A stretch of DNA of 64,000 nucleotides from Rhodococcoides fascians A25f (GCF_000760935.2 NZ_CP049744.1:4433501-4497500), one strand, 5' to 3'. Counted from the stretch's first letter, positions 9,508 through 19,429 are shown. Notes: generated from the letters alone by a model not told the origin. Translations and numbers: made by a program.

Positions 9508-9522
9508 TCCAGGCACTCCAGG

Positions 9523-10647
9523 TCAACGGGCCCCGACGAGCTCCTGGTCGTCGACTTCGGCGGCCTCGAGTTCCCGAACCAGCGGAAGCACCTTGGCTCC
9601 GAAGTACTCGATCTCCTCCTGGAAGTGCAGGAAGCCACCGAGAATCAGGTCGACGCCGCGGCGTCGGTAGGCAACGATCCGCTCGGCCACTTGCTCCGGC
9701 GTCCCGATCAACTGGGTCTTGAAGCCGTCGTTGTACTGGACGAGATCCTCGAACGACGAGTCGGCCCACATACCCTTCTTGTCACCCGTCGAATTCCCGG
9801 CCTGCTGCACCGCTCTCTTGAAGCCTTCGACGGCGGGCTTGTTCGCCTTCTCGATGATCTCGCGCAGCGTGTCTCGCGCTTCCTTCTCGGTGTCGCGGGC
9901 AATGATGAAGCCATTGAGGCCGAACTTGACCTCGCGCTGATGATCACGCGCGATGCGTCGAAGATTGTCGAGTTGCTCGGTGACGCCGTCGAAATCCTTG
10001 CCGTTGCTGAAGTACCAATCCGAGTACCGACCGGCATTCTCCTGCGCCGCAGAAGAATTCCCGCCCTGGAACAGCTCGGGATTGGGCCGCTCCGGGGTGT
10101 TGAGCGGTTTCGGCTTGAGGGTGAAATCGTGGATCCGATAGAAGTCGCCCCGGAAGTCGACGTCGTCCTCGGTCCAGATCCGTCGCAGCACCTGCAGGAA
10201 TTCGGCGCTGCGACGGTATCTTTCGTCGTGCTCGAGCCACGGTTCACCCAGGTGGGTGAACTCGTCCTTGAACCAACCACTGACGACGTTCACCGCGAAG
10301 CGGCCGTTGGACAGGTGATCCGCGGTAGCGCCCAGCTTGGCCAGAACGGCCGGCTGCCACAGCCCTGGATGCACCGCCGCAATGACTTTGAGCCTCTCGG
10401 TGGCCAGCAGGAGAGCGAGCGAGAAGCTGGTGGATTCGTGCTGGAACTCGGCCCCGTAGCTGGCCTCGTACCGAACCTGACTCAGCGCGTACTCGAAGCC
10501 GTTGTTCTCGGCGGTCTGCGCCAGCTTCTTGTTGTACTCGTAATCCCAGCTGGTGCGTTGCTCGATGGTGCTGGTGACCAGACCACCCGAAACGTTGGGT
10601 ACCCAGTACGCGAATTTGATTGCGTCGGAAATCTTTTCGGTGCTCAC
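9523..10647 (-). CDS. sfnG: FMNH2-dependent dimethylsulfone monooxygenase SfnG
   Basis: 374 aa luciferase-like (LLM) flavin-dependent monooxygenase. SfnG oxidises dimethylsulfone to methanesulfinate with reduced FMN supplied by a separate reductase, releasing sulfur for growth when sulfate is scarce. The N-terminal segment IKFAYWVPNVSGGLV and the internal VNVVSGWFKDEF are typical. GTG start at 10647 with GGAGGAG seven bases upstream. It is 23 bases downstream of sfnB and surely co-transcribed. No flavin reductase gene is adjacent. Confidence 0.9.
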   Translation of the reverse strand: MSTEKISDAIKFAYWVPNVSGGLVTSTIEQRTSWDYEYNKKLAQTAENNGFEYALSQVRYEASYGAEFQHESTSFSLALLLATERLKVIAAVHPGLWQPAVLAKLGATADHLSNGRFAVNVVSGWFKDEFTHLGEPWLEHDERYRRSAEFLQVLRRIWTEDDVDFRGDFYRIHDFTLKPKPLNTPERPNPELFQGGNSSAAQENAGRYSDWYFSNGKDFDGVTEQLDNLRRIARDHQREVKFGLNGFIIARDTEKEARDTLREIIEKANKPAVEGFKRAVQQAGNSTGDKKGMWADSSFEDLVQYNDGFKTQLIGTPEQVAERIVAYRRRGVDLILGGFLHFQEEIEYFGAKVLPLVRELEAAEVDDQELVGAR

Positions 10648-10670
10648 AGCTCTTCTCCTCCGAACATGTT

Positions 10671-11894
10671 CTACGAATACCAGGTGGGCTCGGGCAGCTC
10701 GCCGGTGAGAACCCAGCGCCCTACCTCGCGCCGCTTGTACGCGACCGGATCGTGCAGGGTGTGGGTACGCACGTTGCGCCAGAAGCGGTCGAAGCCGTAC
10801 TTGCTGGCCGTCGCACGCGCACCGAGGGCCTCGAACACCGTCGACGTGATCTCGAGCGACACCTCGGTGGCGCGAGCCTTGACTGCAGCCACCCGTACCT
10901 CGTGATCACCGCGCTCCTCGGCGGTGACGTTCCAGGCATTGTCGTGAATCTTTTTGCCTTCCAACGCCACTGCGTCGGCAAGGGCTTCGACGGCCCACAG
11001 CTTGGCGGTCAGGTCGCCGTAGATGTCGATGATGTACGGCTCGTCGACGGCCTTGTCCACGGTGCTGTGCAGCCAGGCGCGAGTCTTGTCCTTGGTGTAC
11101 GACGCCGCCTCCTCCAGGGCACCCCTCGCGATTCCGAGGTAGAAGTTGACGAACACCAGTTGGATGGTCGGAACGTTGAGCGTGTTGTAGACACGAGGCT
11201 GAAAAGCTTTGTCCACGAATCCTGCTGCGCTGGCCCAGTCGACGCGAACCTTGTCGATGGTCACGCTGCCGCTCTCGGTCTGACGCTGGCCGATGTTGTC
11301 CCAGTCGTCATGGAAGGACAAGCCCTCGATGTTGGACGGCACGATCGCGAACACGTGATCGGTACTGCCCTCGAGCGCACCTTCGAGCACGGTCACGTCC
11401 GAGACGCGGCTGCCGGTGGAGAAGGTCTTGGAACCGTCGAACACGATGGTGTCACCCTCGTCGGTGACGGCAACGTCGTTGTCCCGAGGGTTGACGGCAC
11501 CGCCGAAGAACCACTTGTTCTTCGTTGCGTCGGCTTCGACGGCCTCGATCTGCTCGGGTGTGCCGACGAGTCGGGCGGCCCAGAACCACAACAGGTGATA
11601 GCCCAACAGCTGACCGATGGAACCATCGGCGGCGGCGACGGTACGGATCACCTGGTACGCCGTCGGCCAATCCTGCCCTGCACCGCCATGTTCGACGGGG
11701 CCCAGCAGCGTGACGAGACCGGCGTCCTTGAGTAGCTGAACTTCGGCGGTGGGAGCCTCACGCCCCTTGTCGCGGGCGACCGCGTCGACGGCGAGGAGCT
11801 GAGCTACCTCACCGGCGCGCGAGATCCACCCGGCAGCGGTGGTGGGAGCGTCGGGCCAGTCCTTGGTGAGAACACGGTTTTCTGTGGTTGTCAT
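10671..11894 (-). CDS. sfnB: SfnB-family acyl-CoA-dehydrogenase-like sulfur acquisition oxidoreductase
   Basis: 407 aa. Flavin-dependent monooxygenase of the acyl-CoA dehydrogenase fold (SfnB/DszC-like), used in scavenging organic sulfur. It has the family N-terminus (LLKDAGLVTLLGPVEHGG), central TFSTGSRVSDVTVLEG and C-terminal helical domain. Start MTTTENRV at 11894 is preferred over the longer frame. It is the first gene of the sfnB-sfnG pair; the exact substrate is not established here. Confidence 0.85.
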   Translation of the reverse strand: MTTTENRVLTKDWPDAPTTAAGWISRAGEVAQLLAVDAVARDKGREAPTAEVQLLKDAGLVTLLGPVEHGGAGQDWPTAYQVIRTVAAADGSIGQLLGYHLLWFWAARLVGTPEQIEAVEADATKNKWFFGGAVNPRDNDVAVTDEGDTIVFDGSKTFSTGSRVSDVTVLEGALEGSTDHVFAIVPSNIEGLSFHDDWDNIGQRQTESGSVTIDKVRVDWASAAGFVDKAFQPRVYNTLNVPTIQLVFVNFYLGIARGALEEAASYTKDKTRAWLHSTVDKAVDEPYIIDIYGDLTAKLWAVEALADAVALEGKKIHDNAWNVTAEERGDHEVRVAAVKARATEVSLEITSTVFEALGARATASKYGFDRFWRNVRTHTLHDPVAYKRREVGRWVLTGELPEPTWYS

Positions 11895-12055
11895 GACGCA
11901 CAGTGAAGTCTCGCTCCGAGCCCGTGACCACACTTCGACTCAGCGTGATTCTGAGAAGAGATGGCCGGTTTCTCAGCATGTCGGTCACCGCGAGACGGAT
12001 ATCGGAGGCCTTCGAGCCCACGGGTCGGTGTTGCTGTACTCAAACAAGACCGTCG

Positions 12056-12120
12056 TTCGACCCGTTATCCAGGGTCGAAAAGTACTTCGTGACAGATACC
12101 GTCAATCTGTAACGTGTCAC
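12056..12120. promoter_or_regulatory. Cluster of inverted repeats in the sfnB / WxL-like divergent region
   Basis: The 301-bp gap 11895-12195 separates two divergent operons. It contains a perfect TTCGACCC-N8-GGGTCGAA (12056-12063/12072-12079). Next comes nested GTGACA...TGTCAC (12089-12094/12115-12120) around ACAGAT-N7-ATCTGT (12092-12097/12105-12110). These look like operators, perhaps for a sulfur-starvation regulator on the sfn side. A TAATGT at 12134-12139 could be the -10 of the rightward gene. The rest of the gap shows nothing distinct. Confidence 0.45.
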
Positions 12121-12195
12121 AACCTGCGGCGATTAATGTTGTGCTCACCACAAACCGGCGGGTCCGAACACTCGCCCTCCCCTAGGACGCCCCTC

Positions 12196-12714
12196 ATGCG
12201 CAAGTCACTCTTCGCCACTGTCGCCGTAGCCGGCGCATTCGCCGCTGCCGTCATCTCGCCCGCCGTGTCCAACGCCGTACCCACCAACGTGACCTTCACG
12301 GTCGCGGGCGGTGCGCTCACCATCACAGCCCCGACATCCCAGGCGCTGACCGTGACCGGCAATACAGCGAGCGGAGGCATCACCCCCGTCGTCGTGTCCG
12401 ACCAGCGACTCGGAATCAACGGCTGGACTGCGTCGGCGATCAGCACCGCATTCGACAAGCCCGCGCCGGACCCCGCGTCCATCCCAGCGACCGCAGTAAC
12501 CTACTCGGCGCCGCTCCTACCTGCGCGCACGGGCGTCTCGACGGTAGCCGGAGTATTGGTTCCTCAGACCATCGACTCCACCAAGCCTGTCGTGGTCGCG
12601 ACAGCGGTCATCGGAGCGAACACCGCCACCTGGACCGGCACCGTCTCCGTCGCACTGCCCAGTGACGTCGTGGCAGGTACGTACACGGGCGTTGTCACGC
12701 ATTCGGTGGCCTGA
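12196..12714 (+). CDS. Secreted WxL-like domain protein
   Basis: 172 aa with a clear signal peptide (MRKSLF..., hydrophobic core, cut after about residue 27, SNA). The mature part is an all-beta-type domain resembling WxL domains: VVVSDQRLGINGWTASA around W77 matches the V-x-D-x-R-x-x-G-x-GW signature. The extreme C-terminus GTYTGVVTHSVA corresponds to the second WxL motif with His in place of Trp. In Firmicutes, WxL domains bind peptidoglycan non-covalently and work with DUF916 proteins. It is the first gene of a cassette with the DUF916-like gene 8 bases downstream. Assignment is by motif only. Confidence 0.65.
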   Translation: MRKSLFATVAVAGAFAAAVISPAVSNAVPTNVTFTVAGGALTITAPTSQALTVTGNTASGGITPVVVSDQRLGINGWTASAISTAFDKPAPDPASIPATAVTYSAPLLPARTGVSTVAGVLVPQTIDSTKPVVVATAVIGANTATWTGTVSVALPSDVVAGTYTGVVTHSVA

Positions 12715-12721
12715 TCTGTAC

Positions 12722-13732
12722 ATGTCACTTCATCGGGGATTGGCGGCCGGAGTCCTGACCGTGCTGATGTTCGCTTCGGCGTTCGTCGCGCAGGCTCCGG
12801 CCGCCGCTCAACAACCAACCGAATCGGCACCGGTGGGCAGCGTGGGTATTCGCCTGCTCGAAGCGCCCGTATCGCTACAGGACGATCCGCGGGCACTGGC
12901 CTACATCATCGACAACCTGCCGCCCGGCACCACCATCACCAGGCGCATCGAGGTCAGCAACAGCACCGATCAACAGCAGCCGGTCACTCTGTACCCCGCT
13001 GCTGCATCGATCGGAGCCGACGACTCCGGCTTCGAGGTAGGTGACGACCGCGCCGTCAACGAGCTCACGACGTGGATGTCGGTGACGCCGACAGACCTCA
13101 CGCTGGCTCCGAACTCGGCGGCCGAAGCGGTGGTGACCATCGCAGTTCCACCCGACGCCCCCGAGGGCGAGCAGTATGCCGTCGTATGGGCTCAAACTGC
13201 CGGCGCCCCAACCGGAACCGGAATTCAGAACGTCAGCCGCGTCGGTATTCGCACTTATCTCTCGGTCGGAGCCGGGAACGGACCGGCCGCCGATCTGGAA
13301 ATCGGCGATGTCGCGGCGTCACGGAACGAATCGGGTGCGCCGGAGATCGTTGCCACCATCTCCAACACCGGTGGGCGCGCCCTCGACCCGAGCGGAACCG
13401 TGGAGTTGTCGGGCGGTCCCGGCGGGATTTCGACTGCACCGGTCAAGGGTTCGGGCGGATCTATCGCGCCAGGGCAATCGGGAAGTGTTACCTTCACGCT
13501 CGACCCTGCGCTCCCGGCGGGCCCGTGGCAGGCGGCACTCACCATCACGAGCGGATTGGTGAGCAAGACATCGGCCGTCGAAGTGACGTTCCCTGATCAG
13601 GGCTCGGTCACGGCGGCGGAAACATCGTCGGATTCCGGTGTTCCTGTGTGGATCTGGGGACTCGCCGCGCTGGTCGTCTTCGCGATCGCAGCTGCGGTCG
13701 TTGTGCTGATGCGGCGGCGAAAGGTCGGTTGA
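12722..13732 (+). CDS. DUF916-like (WxL-interacting) membrane-anchored surface protein
   Basis: 336 aa. Signal peptide (cut near AAAQQ, about residue 30). The ectodomain reads like DUF916: IRLLEAPVSLQDDPRALAYI, then LPPGTTITRRIEVSNSTDQQ and a VTPTDLTLAPNS-type strand set, followed by a second Ig-like domain. A single transmembrane helix lies at about 304-326 with a short RRRKVG cytoplasmic tail. In Firmicutes the equivalent protein binds WxL partners at the cell wall. Start ATG at 12722, 8 bases after the first WxL-like gene; the longer upstream frame overlaps that gene and is not used. Confidence 0.7.
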   Translation: MSLHRGLAAGVLTVLMFASAFVAQAPAAAQQPTESAPVGSVGIRLLEAPVSLQDDPRALAYIIDNLPPGTTITRRIEVSNSTDQQQPVTLYPAAASIGADDSGFEVGDDRAVNELTTWMSVTPTDLTLAPNSAAEAVVTIAVPPDAPEGEQYAVVWAQTAGAPTGTGIQNVSRVGIRTYLSVGAGNGPAADLEIGDVAASRNESGAPEIVATISNTGGRALDPSGTVELSGGPGGISTAPVKGSGGSIAPGQSGSVTFTLDPALPAGPWQAALTITSGLVSKTSAVEVTFPDQGSVTAAETSSDSGVPVWIWGLAALVVFAIAAAVVVLMRRRKVG

Positions 13733-13733
13733 G

Positions 13734-14591
13734 ATGCGACGTCTCGCGGTAGCTGTCGGGGTGGTGGTGGTTCTTGCAGCCACCGCCAACCCGGCGGTGT
13801 CTGCGCAACAATTGGCAGACCCCCCTGCAGCCGAACAGAATTGCGTCGTCGCACCTGCGACAACCACAAGTCCCGTCCCGACCACCTCCACGGCGGTTCC
13901 GACACCGGCGTGTACGACCACCGACACGACCGCCTCGACCCCTCCGGTGCAGATCGCTACCACTGACGCTCCGGCACCACCCGCAACAACAGCGACCACA
14001 ACAACAACAACCGATTCTGCAGCGAGCACGCCGACCGAAACATCGAGCGTCGTACCGACTTTCGAGGTTCCGGCGTCAGTGTCAGCCGTGACGCCGACAA
14101 CCACCGCAACATCGCCCCCGCCCGCGGCGACGCCGATGACCACTGCCCCCCGCCCGGCCGCGAGGGCCGCAGCACCGGCCGCAGCCGCAGCGGACAATCT
14201 GCTGAACATTTCGGTGCCATCGACGATGACCGGATCATCGACCGTCATACCGGGAACGACGTGGACGGGAACCATGAGCCTGACGGTGTTGGGCGTCGGA
14301 TTGGCCGGCTGGAAGTCCGATGTCAGTCTGTCGAACTTTGTCGGATCCAACACCGGTCGCATTCTGGCTCCGACGTCGGCGACCTACCGTGCGCCCCAGT
14401 CGAACTGCACGGCCGGTGTAACCGGCAACTCCAGTGCAGTCAATGTCGGATTGACCGCTCAGCCCACCCTCGCCAAAACAGGCGGGGCGCTCTGTCTGAC
14501 GAGCTGGACATCGACAGTGTCGGTGGACGTCCCATCATCTGGCGTCATCGCCGACACCTACACCGCAACCCTCACTCATTCGATTTACTGA
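13734..14591 (+). CDS. Second secreted WxL-like protein with Thr/Pro-rich stalk
   Basis: 285 aa. Signal peptide to about residue 24 (VSA), then a long Thr/Pro/Ala stalk (about 35-160), probably extended through the envelope and possibly O-mannosylated. The C-terminal domain contains GVGLAGWKSDVSLSNF and ends DTYTATLTHSIY, closely matching the end of the protein encoded at 12196-12714. It begins two bases after the DUF916-like stop. Two Cys (SNCTAG and GALCLTSW) could form a disulfide. Function is unproven; the cassette suggests a cell-surface complex. Confidence 0.65.
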   Translation: MRRLAVAVGVVVVLAATANPAVSAQQLADPPAAEQNCVVAPATTTSPVPTTSTAVPTPACTTTDTTASTPPVQIATTDAPAPPATTATTTTTTDSAASTPTETSSVVPTFEVPASVSAVTPTTTATSPPPAATPMTTAPRPAARAAAPAAAAADNLLNISVPSTMTGSSTVIPGTTWTGTMSLTVLGVGLAGWKSDVSLSNFVGSNTGRILAPTSATYRAPQSNCTAGVTGNSSAVNVGLTAQPTLAKTGGALCLTSWTSTVSVDVPSSGVIADTYTATLTHSIY

Positions 14592-14597
14592 TCACGG

Positions 14598-14939
14598 TCA
14601 GCTGCGCAGAATCTTCTCCATCGCCTTGCCCTTGGCGAGTTCGTCGATCAGCTTGTCCAGCAACCGGATTTTCTTCATCAACGGGTCCTCGACATTCTCG
14701 ACGCGAATGCCGCAGACGACTCCGGTGATCAGTGTCGCGTTCGGATTCAGGTTCGCCGCCGCGAAGAAGTCCTCGAACGTAGTTTCGGCGTCGAGATGGT
14801 GCTGGAGAGTCTGTTGATCGAATCCGGTGAGCCACCGAATGATCTCGTCGACCTCCGCTGCGGTGCGACCCTTTCGCTCCACCTTCTTGATGTAGAGCCG
14901 ATGGACCGTCACGAAGGCGGTGGTGAAGATGTTGTGCAC
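14598..14939 (-). CDS. DUF2200 family protein
   Basis: 113 aa. Matches the small DUF2200 family: [47 protein letters not shown] and [20 protein letters not shown] are conserved blocks. GTG start at 14939 ([15 protein letters not shown]) fits family N-termini; the longer frame would extend into unconserved sequence. The family has no settled function. Convergent with the WxL-like cassette. Confidence 0.85.
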   Translation of the reverse strand: MHNIFTTAFVTVHRLYIKKVERKGRTAAEVDEIIRWLTGFDQQTLQHHLDAETTFEDFFAAANLNPNATLITGVVCGIRVENVEDPLMKKIRLLDKLIDELAKGKAMEKILRS

Positions 14940-14995
14940 GCCCCACAATCTAGACCCCTTCGTGTCGACGTGACATGGCGTAGCCGGGCTCACTC

Positions 14996-15041
14996 CTTGT
15001 GCGCGTTTTGCGTAGGCAGAGGTACGCAAAACGCGCACAAG
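14996..15041. repeat. Perfect 19-bp stem palindrome
   Basis: CTTGTGCGCGTTTTGCGTA at 14996-15014 is perfectly complementary to 15023-15041, with an 8-nt loop. It lies between the DUF2200 start and the sucD terminator, 13 bases from the latter. It shares the GCGCGTTT(T)GCG word with the inverted repeat at 53826-53920. It could be a solo copy of a REP-like family. Confidence 0.7.
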
Positions 15042-15053
15042 GGATGGGGCACG

Positions 15054-15089
15054 AAAAAGCCCGCCACCGGATTCGGTGGCGGGCTTCTT
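15054..15089 (-). terminator. Rho-independent terminator of sucCD
   Basis: 11-bp GC-rich stem at 15059-15069/15074-15084 (GCCCGCCACCG), tetraloop, and a five-A run at 15054-15058 that reads as TTTTT on the minus strand. It lies 12 bases after the sucD stop. Confidence 0.9.
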
Positions 15090-15101
15090 ACGATGTGAAA
15101 C

Positions 15102-16013
<912 letters not shown>

Positions 16014-16021
16014 TGTTTCCT

Positions 16022-17185
16022 CTACTTCGCTGCCAGCTCGGCGGCCTTGTCGGCGCCCTCGTCCATGGTTCCGGCGAGCGTCACCAGCGGGTGCGCGGCG
16101 TCGGCGAGAATCTTGCGGCCCTCTTCGACCTTGTTGCCGTCGAGACGGACGACCAGCGGCTTGTTGGCGTCGTCGCCCAGCTTCTTCAGCGCGCCGACGA
16201 TGCCGTTGGCGACTGCGTCACAAGCGGTGATGCCACCGAAGACGTTGACGAACACGCTCTTGACCTGCTCGTCACCGAGGATGACGTCGAGGCCTGCGGC
16301 CATGACCTCGGCCGACGCTCCGCCGCCGATGTCGAGGAAGTTGGCAGGCTTGACGCCGCCGTGTGCCTCGCCTGCGTAGGCGACGACGTCGAGGGTCGAC
16401 ATGACAAGTCCTGCACCGTTTCCGATGATTCCGACCTGTCCGTCGAGCTTGACGTAGTTGAGGTCGTTCTCCTTGGCCTTGGCCTCGAGGGGATCGGCTG
16501 CGTCCTTGTCCTCGAACTCGGCGTGGCCGGCCTGGCGGAAGTCTGCGTTGGCGTCGAGCGTCACCTTGCCGTCGAGGGCCAGGATCTGATCGTCGGGGGT
16601 GCGAACCAGCGGGTTGACCTCGACCAGGAGAGCGTCTTCGTTGATGAAGACCTCCCACAGCTTCTGGATGGTCACCGCAGCGGCGTCGAGCACCTCGGCG
16701 GGCAGCTTGCCCTTCTCGGCGATCTCACGAGCGAAAGCGAGGTCTACGCCCTTGACTGCGTCGACCGGGATACGTGCGAGTGCGTCGGGGTTCTCCTCCG
16801 CCGTCACCTCGATCTCCACTCCACCCTCGACCGAACACATCGCGAGGTAGGTGCGGTTGGTGCGATCGAGCAGGAAGGAGATGTAGTACTCCTCGGCGAT
16901 GTCGGAGGCTTCTGCAACGAGAAGCTTCTTGACGACATGACCCTTGATGTCGAGTCCGAGAATCGCTTCTGCGTTCTCGGTGGCTGCTGCGACGTCCTTG
17001 GAGTACTTGACTCCGCCGGCCTTGCCGCGGCCGCCGACCTTGACCTGTGCCTTGACCATTACTGGCTTGCCGATTTCTTCGGCAATCTGTGTTGCTCCGG
17101 CGACCGTGTCGGTGACACGACCGGCGGAGGTGGGTACGCCATGCTTGGCGAACAATTCCTTCGCCTGGTATTCGAAGAGATCCAT
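16022..17185 (-). CDS. sucC: Succinyl-CoA ligase, beta subunit
   Basis: 387 aa. ATP-grasp subunit: [20 protein letters not shown] at the N-terminus, [19 protein letters not shown] in the nucleotide site, and the C-terminal ligase domain [13 protein letters not shown]. Start ATG at 17185 matches family N-termini; the open frame continuing upstream is not conserved. It forms an operon with sucD, followed by a strong terminator. The 146-bp gap upstream should hold the operon promoter, but no convincing hexamer pair was seen. Confidence 0.97.
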   Translation of the reverse strand: MDLFEYQAKELFAKHGVPTSAGRVTDTVAGATQIAEEIGKPVMVKAQVKVGGRGKAGGVKYSKDVAAATENAEAILGLDIKGHVVKKLLVAEASDIAEEYYISFLLDRTNRTYLAMCSVEGGVEIEVTAEENPDALARIPVDAVKGVDLAFAREIAEKGKLPAEVLDAAAVTIQKLWEVFINEDALLVEVNPLVRTPDDQILALDGKVTLDANADFRQAGHAEFEDKDAADPLEAKAKENDLNYVKLDGQVGIIGNGAGLVMSTLDVVAYAGEAHGGVKPANFLDIGGGASAEVMAAGLDVILGDEQVKSVFVNVFGGITACDAVANGIVGALKKLGDDANKPLVVRLDGNKVEEGRKILADAAHPLVTLAGTMDEGADKAAELAAK

Positions 17186-17331
17186 CAGCTCACCGTCTCG
17201 TCTACGTTGACGCCCGCTCCAGGGGTGTGAGCGGGTCTGAGCATGGACTTTATCCAGGTGCCCCGACGGCGCATCGGGCGCATGCATGCTATGTGGCCTA
17301 TCTCACCGCCGAGGGCGCGATGAAATGGCCG

Positions 17332-19206
17332 TCACCGATCGGCGCGGCGGGCCGAAAGTGCCGCAGCGACACCGAGAACGACGATTCCCACCACCAACGG
17401 CAGAACGGCGGGCCCCATCACCGGATCCGTTGCCCGGGCAGATGTCAGCGGCCACGACGCGAGATGAACGATGCCGGCGACCGCTGCTGCTGCGAGCAGA
17501 ACGCTGCCGCGAGCGGCCCGAGCTCGCGCGGCAACGAGGGCTGCGACGACGATGCCGACGGCGAGCACCATCTGCCCCCAGGTATCCCAACCCCACGGAA
17601 ATTCTGTGACGGTTGCGGCGGTGACGTCGCTGCCCCGATACAGCGGCAGCGCCAGGCCGATCGCGAGAAGTGCGGCACCGAACAAACCGACGCCCAGCAC
17701 GACGCCGTCCGTCGACACGTCCGCGGATGTGTCGACATCGTCGCGTTCGGCCGATCCGGCGAACAGAGCCAGCAGTCCGGTGACTGCCGCTGCGACGACG
17801 CCCGCGATGATCGCCAGAGCGCCGATGCCTGTGCCGACTCCGTCCACGTCCTCGGCGAGCACGACCGATTGCAACACCGAAGCCGCCGCCGACACCGCGC
17901 CGAGCCAGAACAAGGCCACGAACGGGCGTGCAGCAGAGGCGAACTCGGAGAACAGCAGCGGCACCGAACCCAGAATCATCACGAAGCCGGCAACCAACAC
18001 GACCCGGGTGGCCAGGATCTGCGGCACGGCGATGCCCGAGTCGGTCTCGAGAATCGGCAGTAGCGAACCGACGACGAACAGCGCGCCGGCGAGAACGCCT
18101 GCACTGCCTGCTGCGGCATGCCATCTGGTCGCTCCTGGACCGGCGACGCCGCGGGCACTTCGCGCACCCGCCTCGCGTTCCTGCGCTCTCTGCAGCGCGC
18201 GCCGGTCTCGGGCAGCGGCGACGGGTGCGAGCGCTGCGCCGCAGACCAGCAATCCGATTCCGGCCGCCGTCCCCAGATAGGCCCCGGGCCCGGCGCTCAC
18301 CCGAGCCCCGGTGCTCAGTCCGGCGAGCAGACCGACGCCCGCGAACCCCAACACGCCGAGTCCGGCTCCGACGGACGCGCCCGAGGCCACCAGCGGCGAC
18401 AGCGAGGCCAGCGCCGACGCCACCACCACGAGTGCCGCGACGCCGACGACCCCGGATCCAACGGCGACGAACACCGGCGATTCCACGACGGCGGTGACGA
18501 TCACCACCGGGTCCTCCGAGCGGTACAGCGACGAGAACGCCGCGACGGCCGCGAGTACACCGAACGCGCCGAGCAACGCCCCCAGCAACGAACCGACCCG
18601 ACCCGCCGACGCGCGCCCCACGTGCTCGGAATAGACCGAGTGGCCGTACCCGTCACCGAGCCCGGCGCGATGCACCGCGGACCACCCCGCAACGCCCGCC
18701 AGCACGGACGCTGCGTGACCGACGAGCAGAATCCGGGCACCGGCGGTGGCGTCGAGCATGGCGGCGCTCAGGGGACGAAAGAGCTCGAGCCGATTCGCAT
18801 CGATCGGGTCCGACAGCAGAGCGATGTCCAGTAGTGCGATGCCGAGTGCCACCGCGCCGTACCCGGCGAGAAGTGCCGCGGCGAACTCGATACGCCTCGT
18901 GGCCGCACCCACCGCCGCTGCGACGGCAACCAGGACAGGAAGAGCGACGGCGACAACCGCGGCCGACGCGGCGCCGCTTCCCACCGGCGAACCGTCGACG
19001 CTTCGGACGACGCCGACGAGTGGGGCCGCCGCCGCGGCAGCTGCTGCGATCAGAGCGAAGACGAGTGCAACCGCGACGCGCGACGTGGGTGACGGATCGT
19101 CCGCTCTGTCGCCCGGCCCGTCGAGCGGCTCGATTCGTTGCGGTTCCGCACGCTCGGAACCGCGGGCGGACGAGTCGTCGAAGGTGGGAGTCGGCATTCG
19201 GATCAC
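17332..19206 (-). CDS. Large polytopic membrane protein, function unknown
   Basis: 624 aa, Ala/Val/Gly-rich, with about 15-16 hydrophobic helices beginning after an acidic, polar N-terminus of about 42 residues. A cytoplasmic loop near 340-365 is rich in Arg/Glu (AARDRRALQRAQEREAGARS). I recognise no transporter or enzyme motif. M. tuberculosis has nothing between sucC and the M23 gene, so this is lineage-specific. The start could be GTG at 19206 or ATG at 19197; neither has a clear ribosome site. Confidence 0.8.
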   Translation of the reverse strand: MIRMPTPTFDDSSARGSERAEPQRIEPLDGPGDRADDPSPTSRVAVALVFALIAAAAAAAAPLVGVVRSVDGSPVGSGAASAAVVAVALPVLVAVAAAVGAATRRIEFAAALLAGYGAVALGIALLDIALLSDPIDANRLELFRPLSAAMLDATAGARILLVGHAASVLAGVAGWSAVHRAGLGDGYGHSVYSEHVGRASAGRVGSLLGALLGAFGVLAAVAAFSSLYRSEDPVVIVTAVVESPVFVAVGSGVVGVAALVVVASALASLSPLVASGASVGAGLGVLGFAGVGLLAGLSTGARVSAGPGAYLGTAAGIGLLVCGAALAPVAAARDRRALQRAQEREAGARSARGVAGPGATRWHAAAGSAGVLAGALFVVGSLLPILETDSGIAVPQILATRVVLVAGFVMILGSVPLLFSEFASAARPFVALFWLGAVSAAASVLQSVVLAEDVDGVGTGIGALAIIAGVVAAAVTGLLALFAGSAERDDVDTSADVSTDGVVLGVGLFGAALLAIGLALPLYRGSDVTAATVTEFPWGWDTWGQMVLAVGIVVAALVAARARAARGSVLLAAAAVAGIVHLASWPLTSARATDPVMGPAVLPLVVGIVVLGVAAALSARRADR

Positions 19207-19368
19207 GGTATCGGCTCGACGGGCGTGGACACCGTTACTGTTGCTGCATGCACTCCGGGTGTCCGATTACGGATGTGGCTCGTCACGACATAAACACTGG
19301 TCGGGCTGTGAGCCATCTCACATATCCTCCCAGTTTGGGCTGTTAACTTGCGCGCCCCGCAATCATTT

Positions 19369-19411
19369 CGTTACCGTCTGCCGAGTCTTTCAGTAACGGC
19401 CAGGTCACGGA
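19369..19411 (+). promoter_or_regulatory. GTTAC/GTAAC words upstream of the M23 peptidase gene
   Basis: CGTTAC (19369-19374) and GTAACG (19393-19398) form an inverted pair, with ATAACGG (19410-19416) close by, within the 223-bp divergent gap 19207-19429. MtrA-type response regulators of actinobacteria recognise GTTAC-like words and control cell-wall hydrolases, so regulation of this M23 gene by MtrA is possible. Nothing else clear is seen in the gap. Confidence 0.35.
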
Positions 19412-19429
19412 TAACGGAGGTTGTAGGTC

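Noticed and set aside
12662..12721. Longer N-terminus for the DUF916-like gene
   Set aside because: Would overlap the WxL-like gene and hide the signal peptide that begins at 12722.
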